In this document: positions 49,871 through 58,032 of the stretch, in pieces | How the letters are laid out: each line of letters opens with the position of its first letter | How positions within the stretch are numbered: the stretch's first letter is position 1 | Assembly: GCF_023707985.1 (NCBI RefSeq) | Contig: NZ_BRCF01000004.1 | Coordinates: 186,001 to 250,000 of the forward strand | Source of the DNA: Sporosarcina sp. NCCP-2716 | GTDB taxonomy: Bacteria; Bacillota; Bacilli; Bacillales_A; Planococcaceae | Reading direction: 5' to 3' | Length of the DNA stretch: 64,000 nt | Notes under the pieces: model-generated | What the model was told of the DNA's origin: nothing | Seen by the model: the letters and a program-made list of their open reading frames with translations, nothing else | The model's database searches: none | Program-made: the position numbers and the translations under genes

Positions 49871-50971
49871 ATGCTGCAGATCGGTTCCATCATCCACCGC
49901 GAACGCCAGCACCGCCAGATTACGCAGGAAACACTCGCCGCCCATTGCCAAGTATCAAAGGCGTCCGTGTCCAAATGGGAGAAAGGGCAGAGCTACCCGG
50001 ACATCACGCTGCTGCCGAAAATCGCCGCCTATTTCGACCTCACCGTCGACGAACTGCTCGGCTATGAGCAGACACTCTCGAAACAGCAGATCCGCACACT
50101 GTACATGGACTACTCGAAACGGTTCGCGCACGAGCCGTTCGACGATGTCTACCCGGACGTCCTCGACGACGTCCGGCACGGCTACCGCGATGCCGGGCTG
50201 CTGCTGCAGATGAGCGTCCTCATGCTGAACCACTGTGTCCTCGCACCCGAGCCGCCGTCCGTCCTGGCTGCGGCAGGCCGCTGGCTCGAGCGCATCCGCA
50301 CATTGTCCGACGACGTCTGGGTGCTCCGCCAGGTCAACTCGCTCCAGGCGACGATCGCTTCGATGCAAGGTGATCCGGAAACGACACTCCGTCTGCTCGA
50401 CGGCGTCATCCGGCCGAGCATCGGCGACGAGGCGCTGCTGTCGACCGCCTACGAACAGCTCGGGCGGACGGACGACGCGAAGCGCACGATCCAGGTCGCG
50501 ATGTACCAGAACCTCCTGCAGCTTGTCGGCGCCGCGCCGCATTACCTGCGCCTGGCCGCGGACGACCGCGGGGCATCCGCTGAAACGCTCCGGCGCACCG
50601 ACGGCATCATCGATCTGTACGAACTGGAACAGCTCCACCCGAACGTCTGCCTGCTGTACTACATCGGCACCGCCCAGGCAGCCGCCGCCCAGGAAAACCG
50701 CGCGCAGCTGTACGCGTATTTATCCAAATATGTCCGGGTTTCAACGAAGTACCTGTTCCCGGTCGACTTGCACGGCGACCGCTACTTCGACCGGCTCGAC
50801 GGCTGGATGGAAGAACTCGACCTCGGCACGAGCGCCTTGCGCAGCGACCGGCTCGTCAAACAGTCGGTCTTCGATGTCCTCGACGCACCGTATTTCACGC
50901 CGTACCAGGGCGACCAGGAAATGAAAGACTTAAAAGCCGAACTCCGCTTCGGACTGGAGGGAATCCAATGA
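49871..50971 (+). CDS. XRE-family regulator with helical repeat domain
   Basis: 366 residues. Helix-turn-helix in the first 65 (QITQETLAAHCQVSKASVSK, WEKGQSYPDI), then a long Ala/Leu-rich helical region that looks TPR-like (AGRWLERIRTLSDDVWVLRQ, ATIASMQGDPETTLRLLDG), suggesting a signal-binding regulator. ATG follows GAAGGAGGGGA. It overlaps the next gene by ATGA and so is co-translated with a YxlEFG-like ABC system; it takes the regulatory place that SigY holds in B. subtilis. Confidence 0.88.
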   Translation: MLQIGSIIHRERQHRQITQETLAAHCQVSKASVSKWEKGQSYPDITLLPKIAAYFDLTVDELLGYEQTLSKQQIRTLYMDYSKRFAHEPFDDVYPDVLDDVRHGYRDAGLLLQMSVLMLNHCVLAPEPPSVLAAAGRWLERIRTLSDDVWVLRQVNSLQATIASMQGDPETTLRLLDGVIRPSIGDEALLSTAYEQLGRTDDAKRTIQVAMYQNLLQLVGAAPHYLRLAADDRGASAETLRRTDGIIDLYELEQLHPNVCLLYYIGTAQAAAAQENRAQLYAYLSKYVRVSTKYLFPVDLHGDRYFDRLDGWMEELDLGTSALRSDRLVKQSVFDVLDAPYFTPYQGDQEMKDLKAELRFGLEGIQ

Positions 50972-51189
50972 ACAATGATATCGACATGCTCATCGAATAC
51001 TTGCCGTTCCTCGTGCCGCTCATCGTCCTGCAAGTCGGCCTCGCAATCTTTTCGGCGATCCACGTCATCCGCCACCCGCACTACCGCTTCGGCAATCAAA
51101 TCATGTGGCTGCTGATCGTCGTCTTCATCCAATTCCTCGGCCCGCTTGCCTATTTCACCATAGGAAGGGGGGACCGGCATGATCATTGA
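50968..51189 (+). CDS. small PLDc_N-type membrane protein (YxlE-like)
   Basis: 73 residues, two membrane helices (LVPLIVLQVGLAIFSAIHVI and IMWLLIVVFIQFLGPLAYFTIGR in part), with the conserved pattern NQIMWLLIVVFIQFLGPLAY. The phospholipase D name comes from the domain only; no catalytic residues are present. Overlaps genes on both sides, so it belongs to one operon with the ABC transporter. Confidence 0.87.
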   Translation: MNNDIDMLIEYLPFLVPLIVLQVGLAIFSAIHVIRHPHYRFGNQIMWLLIVVFIQFLGPLAYFTIGRGDRHDH

Positions 51190-52078
51190 AGTGAAGAACG
51201 TCACCAAACGGTTCGGTGCCAATGAAGTGCTGAAAGGCATCGACCTAGCGATACCGGAGCGCACGATCTGCGGTTTCGTCGGTGCGAACGGCGCCGGCAA
51301 GACGACGCTCATGCACTGCATGCTCGGGCTCATCCCGGTCACGACCGGCACGATCACGATCGCAGGCACGCCCGTCACATTCGGCCAGACCGCCTCGAAC
51401 GAGCACGTCGGCTACCTGCCTGACGTCCCGGAATTCTACCCGTTCTACAGCGCACGAGACTACCTGGACCTGTGCGCCGTCATCACGAAACTGCCAAAAT
51501 CGGAAAGCAGCACCCGCATCGCCGAGCTGCTCGACCTCGTCGGCTTAAGCGGCAACAAACGAGTGATCAGCACCTACTCCCGCGGCATGAAACAGCGGCT
51601 CGGCATTGCGCAGGCACTGCTCAACCGGCCGAAACTGCTCATCTGCGACGAACCGACTTCCGCCCTGGACCCCGCCGGCCGCGCGCAGATCCTGTCGATT
51701 CTGCAGGAAGCGAAGAAGGAGACCGCCGTATTCTTTTCGACGCATATTCTATCCGACGCGGAACAGATCTGCGACCGCATCGCCATGCTGCACGAAGGCC
51801 GGCTCATCTTTAACGACGACCTGCACCGTCTCGACGAGCAGACTTCCGGTGAATTCGCCTTCACATTCGCGCATCATACTATAGAAGAAACACGCGCACG
51901 GCTCGCCGATTACCCGGCCGAACTGCGCATCGATCACGGCGCCCTCATCGCAAGACTTCCTGGTGATGAAGCCCGGCTTTCATTCGCAAAAGAGCTCGCA
52001 AACCGCGGTCTGGTCATCGAAACGATGCAGCCGCACAAGAAGCCTCTCGAAGACGTCGTCATGGAGGTGCTCCGATGA
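51179..52078 (+). CDS. ABC transporter ATP-binding protein (YxlF-like)
   Basis: 299 residues. Walker A GANGAGKTT near residue 36, signature YSRGMKQR, Walker B LLICDEPTSALDP and the H-loop FSTHILSDAEQ. C-terminal extension of about 90 residues typical of drug/antimicrobial exporters. Start overlaps the small membrane gene by 11 bases, with AGGAAGGGGGG upstream. Works with the permease that follows. Confidence 0.94.
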   Translation: MIIEVKNVTKRFGANEVLKGIDLAIPERTICGFVGANGAGKTTLMHCMLGLIPVTTGTITIAGTPVTFGQTASNEHVGYLPDVPEFYPFYSARDYLDLCAVITKLPKSESSTRIAELLDLVGLSGNKRVISTYSRGMKQRLGIAQALLNRPKLLICDEPTSALDPAGRAQILSILQEAKKETAVFFSTHILSDAEQICDRIAMLHEGRLIFNDDLHRLDEQTSGEFAFTFAHHTIEETRARLADYPAELRIDHGALIARLPGDEARLSFAKELANRGLVIETMQPHKKPLEDVVMEVLR

Positions 52079-52839
52079 ATCCCTGGATCGGTTTCCTGAA
52101 AAAAGAATGGACGGAGAGCGTCAAATCGTACAAACTGCTGCTCGTCGCGGTCATCTTCTCGATCCTCGGCGTCCTGAACCCGTTCACCGCCAAGATCACG
52201 CCCGCACTCATGGAGAACTTCATGCCGGAAGGGACGGTCGTCAACATCCCTGAGCCGACCGCGCTCGATTCGTGGCTCCAGTTCTACAGCAACGTCCCGC
52301 AGATGGGCCTCGTCGTGTTCATCCTGCTGTTCTCGACGCTGATGTCGAAGGAACTCGACCGCGGCACACTCGTCATCCTGCTGACGAAAGGCTTGCGCCG
52401 CAGCACCGTCGTCACGACCAAATGGGTCATCGGCGCCGCCTACTGGACGCTCGCATTCCTGCTCGCCTTCAGCATCACGTACGCCTACACCGCCTGGTAT
52501 TGGGATCAATCTATTCTGCATCATCTGGCGTTCGCCGTCAGCTGCGTCTATCTCTTCGGCTTGCTCATGTTCACACTCACGCTGTGGGGGAACACCGTCT
52601 TCGCGACAGGCTACGGCGGCCTGCTCGCCGCTGTGCTCGCCGTCATCGCGCTCTTCATCGCCGCGCTGTTCCCGGGGACCGACGCCTGGAACCCGATCGG
52701 ACTGCTGACGTCGTCACCCGGCCTGCTCACCGGCGACGCACCCTTGAGTGATTTCACCGGCCCGCTGCTCGTCTCAATCGGCGCAATCGCCGTTCTGCTC
52801 GGGGCGACCGTATTTCATTTCAATAAAAAAGTATTGTAG
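52075..52839 (+). CDS. ABC-2 type transporter permease (YxlG-like)
   Basis: 254 residues, six membrane helices (for example LLLVAVIFSILGVLNPF, VVFILLFSTLMSKELD, LLAAVLAVIALFIAALFPG). The conserved ELDRGTLVILLTKGLRR lies after helix 2 as in this family. Overlaps the ATPase gene by ATGA. Substrate unknown; a self-protection or bacteriocin-export role is inference from the family. Confidence 0.9.
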   Translation: MNPWIGFLKKEWTESVKSYKLLLVAVIFSILGVLNPFTAKITPALMENFMPEGTVVNIPEPTALDSWLQFYSNVPQMGLVVFILLFSTLMSKELDRGTLVILLTKGLRRSTVVTTKWVIGAAYWTLAFLLAFSITYAYTAWYWDQSILHHLAFAVSCVYLFGLLMFTLTLWGNTVFATGYGGLLAAVLAVIALFIAALFPGTDAWNPIGLLTSSPGLLTGDAPLSDFTGPLLVSIGAIAVLLGATVFHFNKKVL

Positions 52840-52910
52840 ACCCGAAATGAGCGTGACACGGCGTTTCAAGGGTATACTAGGGGAGACTACGAGAGAAGGA
52901 GAGCTGCCCC

Positions 52911-53510
52911 ATGGACATCCACGAAAAAGCCATCCGCCTGCTGCAGGAAAAGGCCGAGCAGCCGAACCGATCACGGAAAACAACCTCGTCGAAATATAAA
53001 AAGAGCACGAAGGAAGTCGCCGATTACGTCGTCCTCGACTTCGAGACGACCGGCCTGCGCGCCGGTGCTGACCGCATCATCCAGATCGGCGCCATCCGCT
53101 ACTTCAAGCATTGGAAAGACGAAGAACTGGATGTGCTCATCAACCCGCAGCGCCACATTTCACCGACCATCACACGCATCACTGGCATCTCGAACGAAAT
53201 GGTCGCCGACGCGCCTATCATCGAAGACAAACTCGCGGAACTCGTCGACTTCATCGGCGACCTGCCCATCATCGCGCACAACGCCGCCTTCGACATGGGC
53301 TTCCTGTACGCGCTCGACGGCAAGGCCGGCATCACCCTCCCGGCTTACACCGTCATCGACACCGTCAAACTCGCACGCCAAAAGATCAAAGACACACCCA
53401 ATCACAAACTCACAACCCTCACCCAGTACTTACAGCTCGAACACGACGCCCACAACGCAATCGGCGACTGCCGCGCGACTGCGGCGATTTACCAGCACTG
53501 CATATTATAA
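52911..53510 (+). CDS. DnaQ-type 3'-5' exonuclease, intact
   Basis: 199 residues of the DEDDh family. All catalytic residues are present: D43 and E45 (VVLDFETTG), D128 (AHNAAFDMGFL), H181 and D186 (HNAIGDCRATA). Basic N-terminal tail (KKTTSSKYKKSTK-like) may aid nucleic-acid binding. Closely related to the gene at 43147, which has lost several of these residues. ATG follows GAAGGAGAG. Terminator and array L6 follow. Confidence 0.92.
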   Translation: MDIHEKAIRLLQEKAEQPNRSRKTTSSKYKKSTKEVADYVVLDFETTGLRAGADRIIQIGAIRYFKHWKDEELDVLINPQRHISPTITRITGISNEMVADAPIIEDKLAELVDFIGDLPIIAHNAAFDMGFLYALDGKAGITLPAYTVIDTVKLARQKIKDTPNHKLTTLTQYLQLEHDAHNAIGDCRATAAIYQHCIL

Positions 53511-53540
53511 AAAGGAGCGGCCGAAGCCGCTCCTTTTTGC
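53511..53540 (+). terminator. intrinsic terminator of the second exonuclease gene
   Basis: GGAGCGGC / GCCGCTCC with loop CGAA and five T. Confidence 0.92.
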
Positions 53541-53557
53541 GTAGTACGGCTGCTCAG

Positions 53558-54055
53558 TGCTCAAGTAGGGTGGAAAACGCTCAAGCCAGAAGGAGAAACG
53601 CTCAAGCGAAGCGAGATACGCTCAAGCCAGAAGGTGAAACGCTCAAGCAAGACGAGAAACGCTCAAGCAAGGAGGGGAACCGCTCAAGCGAGGACGAAAA
53701 ACGCTCAAGCAAGACGAAAAACCGCTCAAGTCCGCGGCACAACTTTTGGCATCTACTCCCCAAAAAAAGTCGCGACCATTTAGTCTTTCCCATGTACAGA
53801 GAGCAAAACCAAGATTAACTTGTCTGCTCGCTGCGCTGCGCCTTTTCTGTTAGGTCTACTTCCGCCGACAGTGCCACCACTCAAGAAAGATCCGCCAACC
53901 CTTAGTGCATGCAATGAAGTGCTCAAGCAAGGCGAGAACCGCTCAAGCTAGGAAGAGAAACGCTCAAGCAGGCAGAAGAACCGCTCAAGCGAGGGCGAGA
54001 ACCGCTCAAGCAGTGCCATGAAACGCTCAAGCCAGGCAAGAAACGCTCAAGTCAC
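53558..54055 (+). repeat. composite locus L6: two CGCTCAAG arrays around the core element
   Basis: Left array: nine units at 53558, 53578, 53599, 53619, 53640, 53660, 53681, 53702 and 53723 (20 or 21 bp). Core element 53770-53853 (TCGCGACCATTTA, CCCATGTACAG, AAAACCAAGATTAACTTG, GCTCGCTGCGCTGCGCC, TTTTCTGTTAGG). Right array: units at 53920, 53940, 53961, 53982, 54003, 54024 and 54044, with a degenerate unit at 53877. 54056-54257 shows no gene. Confidence 0.92.
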
Positions 54056-54257
54056 CATCCCTCCCCACACCACCTCCTGCGGAACACCTACATCAGCCTC
54101 ACACAATTCCAACTTGAAAACCAATATAAACACGACTGATCCACGCAGCCATTGGCCCCAGTCAAATTGTGTACAATCCTCGATAATTCGGCTTTGGCAA
54201 AACCCATATACTTTCAAAAGAAGAAGGGCTACACTTAAAAGAAAAAGAGGTGAGGCA

Positions 54258-55214
54258 TTGCTCTACAAACCACGCAAAACCCCGAAAGAACTCATTGCCC
54301 TGCTGGCACTGGAAAAACGAATTGCCCCCACGCATCCACAATACCCGTTGATTTACCAGGAAATGTACAAAATGCGAGCTGGATTCGGTGGTGAGCAAGA
54401 GTACGACCGCCACATGAAAGAAGTCCGAACCGACTACCCGCACGCCATCCTCCATGATCTTTCCCTGCAACAAGAAGGCGTCTACTTCCAAATCGATTCA
54501 CTGTTCATCGCACCTGACGCCATCATCATCTCAGAAATCAAAAACAGAACGGGCAAAATCATCATCAAAGCCAATCCGACTCAGTTCCTCCAGTCTATGA
54601 AGGAAAGCGAACCCTCACTTTTCCGCAGTCCAATCGACGAGCTGGAACGTAAACGGCAGTTGCTGGAAAGGTGGCTGGCCCAACGTAACATCATGGTCCC
54701 TATTCAGTGCATCACCATTTTTGCGCACAACAATATACTAGAATTTAGCGGCAAAACCGAAATCCCGATTCTGACAGGTTATGAAGCACCAATCTTTTTC
54801 AGGGGGAGAGAAACCGGTCCTCATCTGCTAGATAAAAGAAGGATCGAGAAGTTAGCGGCAGCACTGGTCCAACAAGACAAGCCCTATCCGATGCGACCGC
54901 TCAGTACTCGCTTTTCAATTAAAAAAGAAGAGTTGGTGAAGGGCGTCTGGTGTCCCGAATGCCCTGAAAAAACCATCTTGTACTGGAGACATCAGCGCTG
55001 GAATTGTGGAAGGTGCAGCAAAACCAGTCTGACTGAACACGAAACTACAATAGACGAGTGGTTCATGCTCATCACGCCTACTATCACCAACAAGGAATTT
55101 TGTGAATTTACTGGGTTACGCGATCGGCACATTGCCAAACGCCTCCTCGCCCGCAGCAAGGTATATAGAAGGGGAGAGCGGGCCGGCAGCGTCTATGTCC
55201 CTTTGAAAAACTAA
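54258..55214 (+). CDS. NERD-domain protein with C-terminal zinc ribbon
   Basis: 318 residues from a TTG at 54258 behind AAAGAGGTGAGG; the frame is open upstream into repeat sequence but without a start site. NERD (nuclease-related) domain at about 35-160 with YFQIDSLFIAPDAIIISEIK, matching the D...ExK pattern of restriction-like folds. Near residues 235-255 CPECPEKT...WNCGRCSK forms a CxxC/CxxC ribbon. Visibly more AT-rich than its neighbours and flanked by arrays L6 and L7, which hints at acquisition. Possible DNA-processing or defence role; unproven. Confidence 0.85.
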   Translation: MLYKPRKTPKELIALLALEKRIAPTHPQYPLIYQEMYKMRAGFGGEQEYDRHMKEVRTDYPHAILHDLSLQQEGVYFQIDSLFIAPDAIIISEIKNRTGKIIIKANPTQFLQSMKESEPSLFRSPIDELERKRQLLERWLAQRNIMVPIQCITIFAHNNILEFSGKTEIPILTGYEAPIFFRGRETGPHLLDKRRIEKLAAALVQQDKPYPMRPLSTRFSIKKEELVKGVWCPECPEKTILYWRHQRWNCGRCSKTSLTEHETTIDEWFMLITPTITNKEFCEFTGLRDRHIAKRLLARSKVYRRGERAGSVYVPLKN

Positions 55215-55238
55215 CAAGACTGGCAGAATAAAACCTTG

Positions 55239-55269
55239 AAAGGCGTTCCAACCAATGAACGCCTTTTTT
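55239..55269 (+). terminator. intrinsic terminator of the NERD gene
   Basis: AAGGCGTTC / GAACGCC followed by six T. Confidence 0.9.
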
Positions 55270-55332
55270 GGTCGTCAATAAAGTACCGGAAATTTCCGCC
55301 AGTCCCTAGCGTTCTTACCTGTAACGATAAAG

Positions 55333-55890
55333 CGCTCAAGCTCAGTGTGGCATCGCTCAAGGCAGAGGGAGAACCGCTCAAGAGCATGCCGAACCGCTCA
55401 AGCTCAACGCGGAACCGCTCAAGCAAGGGAGCAAAACGCTCAAGTCAGTGGCGCAACGCTCAAGGAAGAAGGAGAAGCGCTCAAGAGCATGCTGAAACGC
55501 TCAAGCCCAGCGGGGAAACGCTCAAGCTCGGCAGGGAAGCGCTCAAGCCCGCGGCATGAACAAAAATCCCCACCCCCAACTAACATCGCGACCATTCATT
55601 CCTTCCCATGCACAGTGAGCAAAACCAGGATTAACTTGTCTGCTCGCTCCGCTGCGCCTTTACTGTTGGGCTGTCTTTGATAACTAGCACCACCATTCAA
55701 ATGTGGTGTTTAAAGATTAAAATAGGGTAGTAGAGCGCTCAAGAGGGGAAGGGAAACGCTCAAGTCATGCCCACAAGCACTCAAGCAGTATCAGAAACGC
55801 TCAAGCATCTAGGGGAAGCGCTCAAGCTATGTGTACAAACGCTCAAGCCCAGCACGCAAACGCTCAAGCACCGCCCACAAACGCTCAAGC
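55333..55890 (+). repeat. composite locus L7: two CGCTCAAG arrays around the core element
   Basis: Left array: eleven units at 55333, 55354, 55375, 55395, 55416, 55437, 55457, 55478, 55498, 55519 and 55540. Core element about 55586-55669, nearly identical to that at L6 (GAGCAAAACCAGGATTAACT, GCTCGCTCCGCTGCGCC). Right array: eight units at 55736, 55757, 55778, 55798, 55819, 55840, 55861 and 55882. Period 20 or 21 bp. Confidence 0.93.
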
Positions 55891-55977
55891 CAACACCGCA
55901 ACCCCTACCCCCAACCCCCAAAATAAGCTATACTCAACAAACAAAGCCAACTCCATCCAAAAAGGAGGCACCGCACC

Positions 55978-56439
55978 ATGCAGCACCACCAAAACACCCA
56001 ACACAATCAGCCGAACGAGCGCCCGCAAGACCCGCGCTTCAAAACGGCGCATAAGGAAGCGTGGATCGGCGTCGCGCTCGCAGTGTTCAACTTCGTCTGG
56101 TGGTACGGGTTCGCATACGGGCTCGGCAGCAAGCCGGTCGACGAATATACATACATCCTCGGGCTGCCGGCGTGGTTCTTCTGGAGCTGCGTCGTCGGGT
56201 TCGTTCTCATGTCGGTGATCACTGTCGTGCTCGCAAAATTCGTCCTCACCGACATGCCGCTCGACGACGACCCGGCGTTCCGCCCGTACCCGGCTCCGCC
56301 GGCCAGCCCGTCGCCCGGTTCACCGAGCAACCCACCCGCCAACCCGTCGCCCGGTTCACCGAGCAACCCACCAACCAACCCGTCACCCGGCTCAACGCAC
56401 GACACTAATCCATCCAGCCAGAAAGGACCTAACTCATGA
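55978..56439 (+). CDS. yhdT: YhdT family membrane protein (DUF997) with Pro/Ser repeat tail
   Basis: 153 residues. Two membrane helices (IGVALAVFNFVWWYGFAYGL and WSCVVGFVLMSVITVVLAKF) with the YhdT pattern, always found with PanF. The C-terminal third is a Pro/Ser/Gly repeat: two full copies of PSPGSPSNPPAN-type 12-residue units and a partial third, coded by 36-bp direct repeats at 56307-56400. ATG follows AAAGGAGG. Overlaps panF by ATGA. The tail is an oddity not expected for this family. Confidence 0.88.
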   Translation: MQHHQNTQHNQPNERPQDPRFKTAHKEAWIGVALAVFNFVWWYGFAYGLGSKPVDEYTYILGLPAWFFWSCVVGFVLMSVITVVLAKFVLTDMPLDDDPAFRPYPAPPASPSPGSPSNPPANPSPGSPSNPPTNPSPGSTHDTNPSSQKGPNS

Positions 56440-57878
56440 ACATCGGCGTACTCATTCCGCTCATCATCTTCCTCGTCGCGATCTTCGCGATCGGGTTCAT
56501 CGCATCCAAACAAATGAGCGGCAGCACGGGCTTCCTGCAAGAATACTTCCTCGGCGGCCGTGAACTCGGCGGCTTCGTCCTGGCGATGACGATGGTCGCG
56601 ACGTACGGCAGCGCGTCGAGTTTCCTCGGCGGGCCCGGTACCGCGTACACCGTCGGCTTCGGCTGGGCGCTGCTCGCGATGACGCAGGTCGTCACCGGGT
56701 ACTTCGTCCTGCTCGTGCTCGGCAAGAAGTTCGCGATCCTCAGCCGGCGCTATGACGCCGTCACGATGATCGACTTCCTGAAGGCGCGCTATAACAGCCC
56801 GGCGGTCGCGATCCTGTCCGCCGCGGCGATCATCATCTTCCTGTTCTCGGCGATGACCGCACAATGGGTCGGCGGCGGCCGGCTCATCGAATCGCTCACG
56901 GGCCTCAGCTACACGTCGGCGCTCTTCATCTTCGCCGTCAGCGTCCTCGTCTACGTGACGATCGGCGGATTCCGCGCCGTCGCGCTCACCGACGCCGTCC
57001 AGGGCGCAATTATGGTAATAGGCACGCTCATCCTGCTCATCGGCGTCATCATCGCAGGCGGCGGCGTGCCCGCCATCATGCAGGATCTGCTCAATGAAAA
57101 CCCGAACCTCGTCACGCCGTTCGGCGCCGACAGAAGCCTCACGCCGGCCTACGTCTCGAGCTTCTGGATCCTCGTCGGCGTCGGCGTCGTCGGCCTGCCG
57201 CAGATGGTCGTCCGCACGATGAGCTACAAAAGCTCCCGCGCCATGCACCGCGCGCTCGCCATCGGCACGATCGTCACCGGGTTCATCATGCTCAACATGC
57301 ACCTGATCGGCGTCTTCGCGCGGCCCGTCATGCCCGGCATCGACGTCGGCGACAAAGTCATCCCGCTCGTCGCGCTCGAAGTGCTGCCGCCATGGCTTGC
57401 CGGCATCGTCCTCGCCGCTCCGATGGCCGCAATCATGTCCACCGTCGACTCGCTCCTGCTGCTCGTCAGCTCCGCCATCGTCAAGGACGTCTACTTGAGC
57501 TACGTCAAACCGCAGGCGACCGAAAAACAGGTCAAGACAATCAGCTTCGGCGTCACCGGCGTGCTCGGCATCATCGTCTTCCTGCTCGCCCTGCAGCCGC
57601 CCGACCTGCTCATCTTCCTGAACCTGTTCGCGTTCGGCGGGCTCGAGGCCGCCTTCATCTGGCCGATCGTCCTCGGGCTCTACTGGAAATATGGCAATAA
57701 AACCGGAGCACTCGCGTCCATGGTCACCGGCATCGGCAGCTACATCGCCATCCATTTCTACAACCAGGCGTACGGCGACCTGCTCGGCGTCCACACCGTC
57801 ACCGTGCCCGTCGTCCTGTCGCTCATCGCCTATATCATCGGAAGCCTCGCGACCAGACGCGAGCCGTTCCGGTTCTGA
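56436..57878 (+). CDS. panF: sodium/pantothenate symporter PanF
   Basis: Sodium-solute symporter (SSS family), 480 residues with about 13 helices. EYFLGGRELGGFVLAMTMVA and GSASSFLGGPGTAYTVGFGW are the PanF signatures; YVTIGGFRAVALTDAVQG is the SSS motif. Imports pantothenate for CoA synthesis. Translationally coupled to yhdT. GC-rich coding, with a terminator just after the stop. Confidence 0.95.
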   Translation: MNIGVLIPLIIFLVAIFAIGFIASKQMSGSTGFLQEYFLGGRELGGFVLAMTMVATYGSASSFLGGPGTAYTVGFGWALLAMTQVVTGYFVLLVLGKKFAILSRRYDAVTMIDFLKARYNSPAVAILSAAAIIIFLFSAMTAQWVGGGRLIESLTGLSYTSALFIFAVSVLVYVTIGGFRAVALTDAVQGAIMVIGTLILLIGVIIAGGGVPAIMQDLLNENPNLVTPFGADRSLTPAYVSSFWILVGVGVVGLPQMVVRTMSYKSSRAMHRALAIGTIVTGFIMLNMHLIGVFARPVMPGIDVGDKVIPLVALEVLPPWLAGIVLAAPMAAIMSTVDSLLLLVSSAIVKDVYLSYVKPQATEKQVKTISFGVTGVLGIIVFLLALQPPDLLIFLNLFAFGGLEAAFIWPIVLGLYWKYGNKTGALASMVTGIGSYIAIHFYNQAYGDLLGVHTVTVPVVLSLIAYIIGSLATRREPFRF

Positions 57879-57882
57879 ACAG

Positions 57883-57913
57883 CGTCCTCCGCACACCGCG
57901 GAGGGCGTTTTAA
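57883..57913 (+). terminator. intrinsic terminator of panF
   Basis: CGTCCTCCGC / GCGGAGGGCG followed by TTTTAA. Confidence 0.85.
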
Positions 57914-57989
57914 CGTTCCGTAAACTTCATTAAGACTTATCAAAAAAATACAAAATCATCTAGCCGGGACACTGGTAAACTGCTATGAT
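57910..57989 (+). promoter_or_regulatory. possible PhoP-box-like repeats and extended -10 of the 5'-nucleotidase gene
   Basis: TTAACG (57910), GTAAAC (57920) and TTAAGA (57930) at 10-bp intervals resemble TTAACA-type PhoP boxes; TGCTATGAT at 57981-57989 is an extended -10. The boxes lie somewhat far upstream of the -10. Confidence 0.35.
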
Positions 57990-58032
57990 AGTACTGCATG
58001 TCCAAACTACTAATCTAGGGGGCACAATCGTA

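Noticed and set aside
55767-56054. Open frame through the right array of L7
   Set aside because: Repeat-derived; it overlaps the start of yhdT, which has a proper ribosome binding site.
56007-57896. 629-codon open frame antisense to yhdT-panF
   Set aside because: Asp/Glu/Arg-rich low-complexity shadow of membrane-protein codons.
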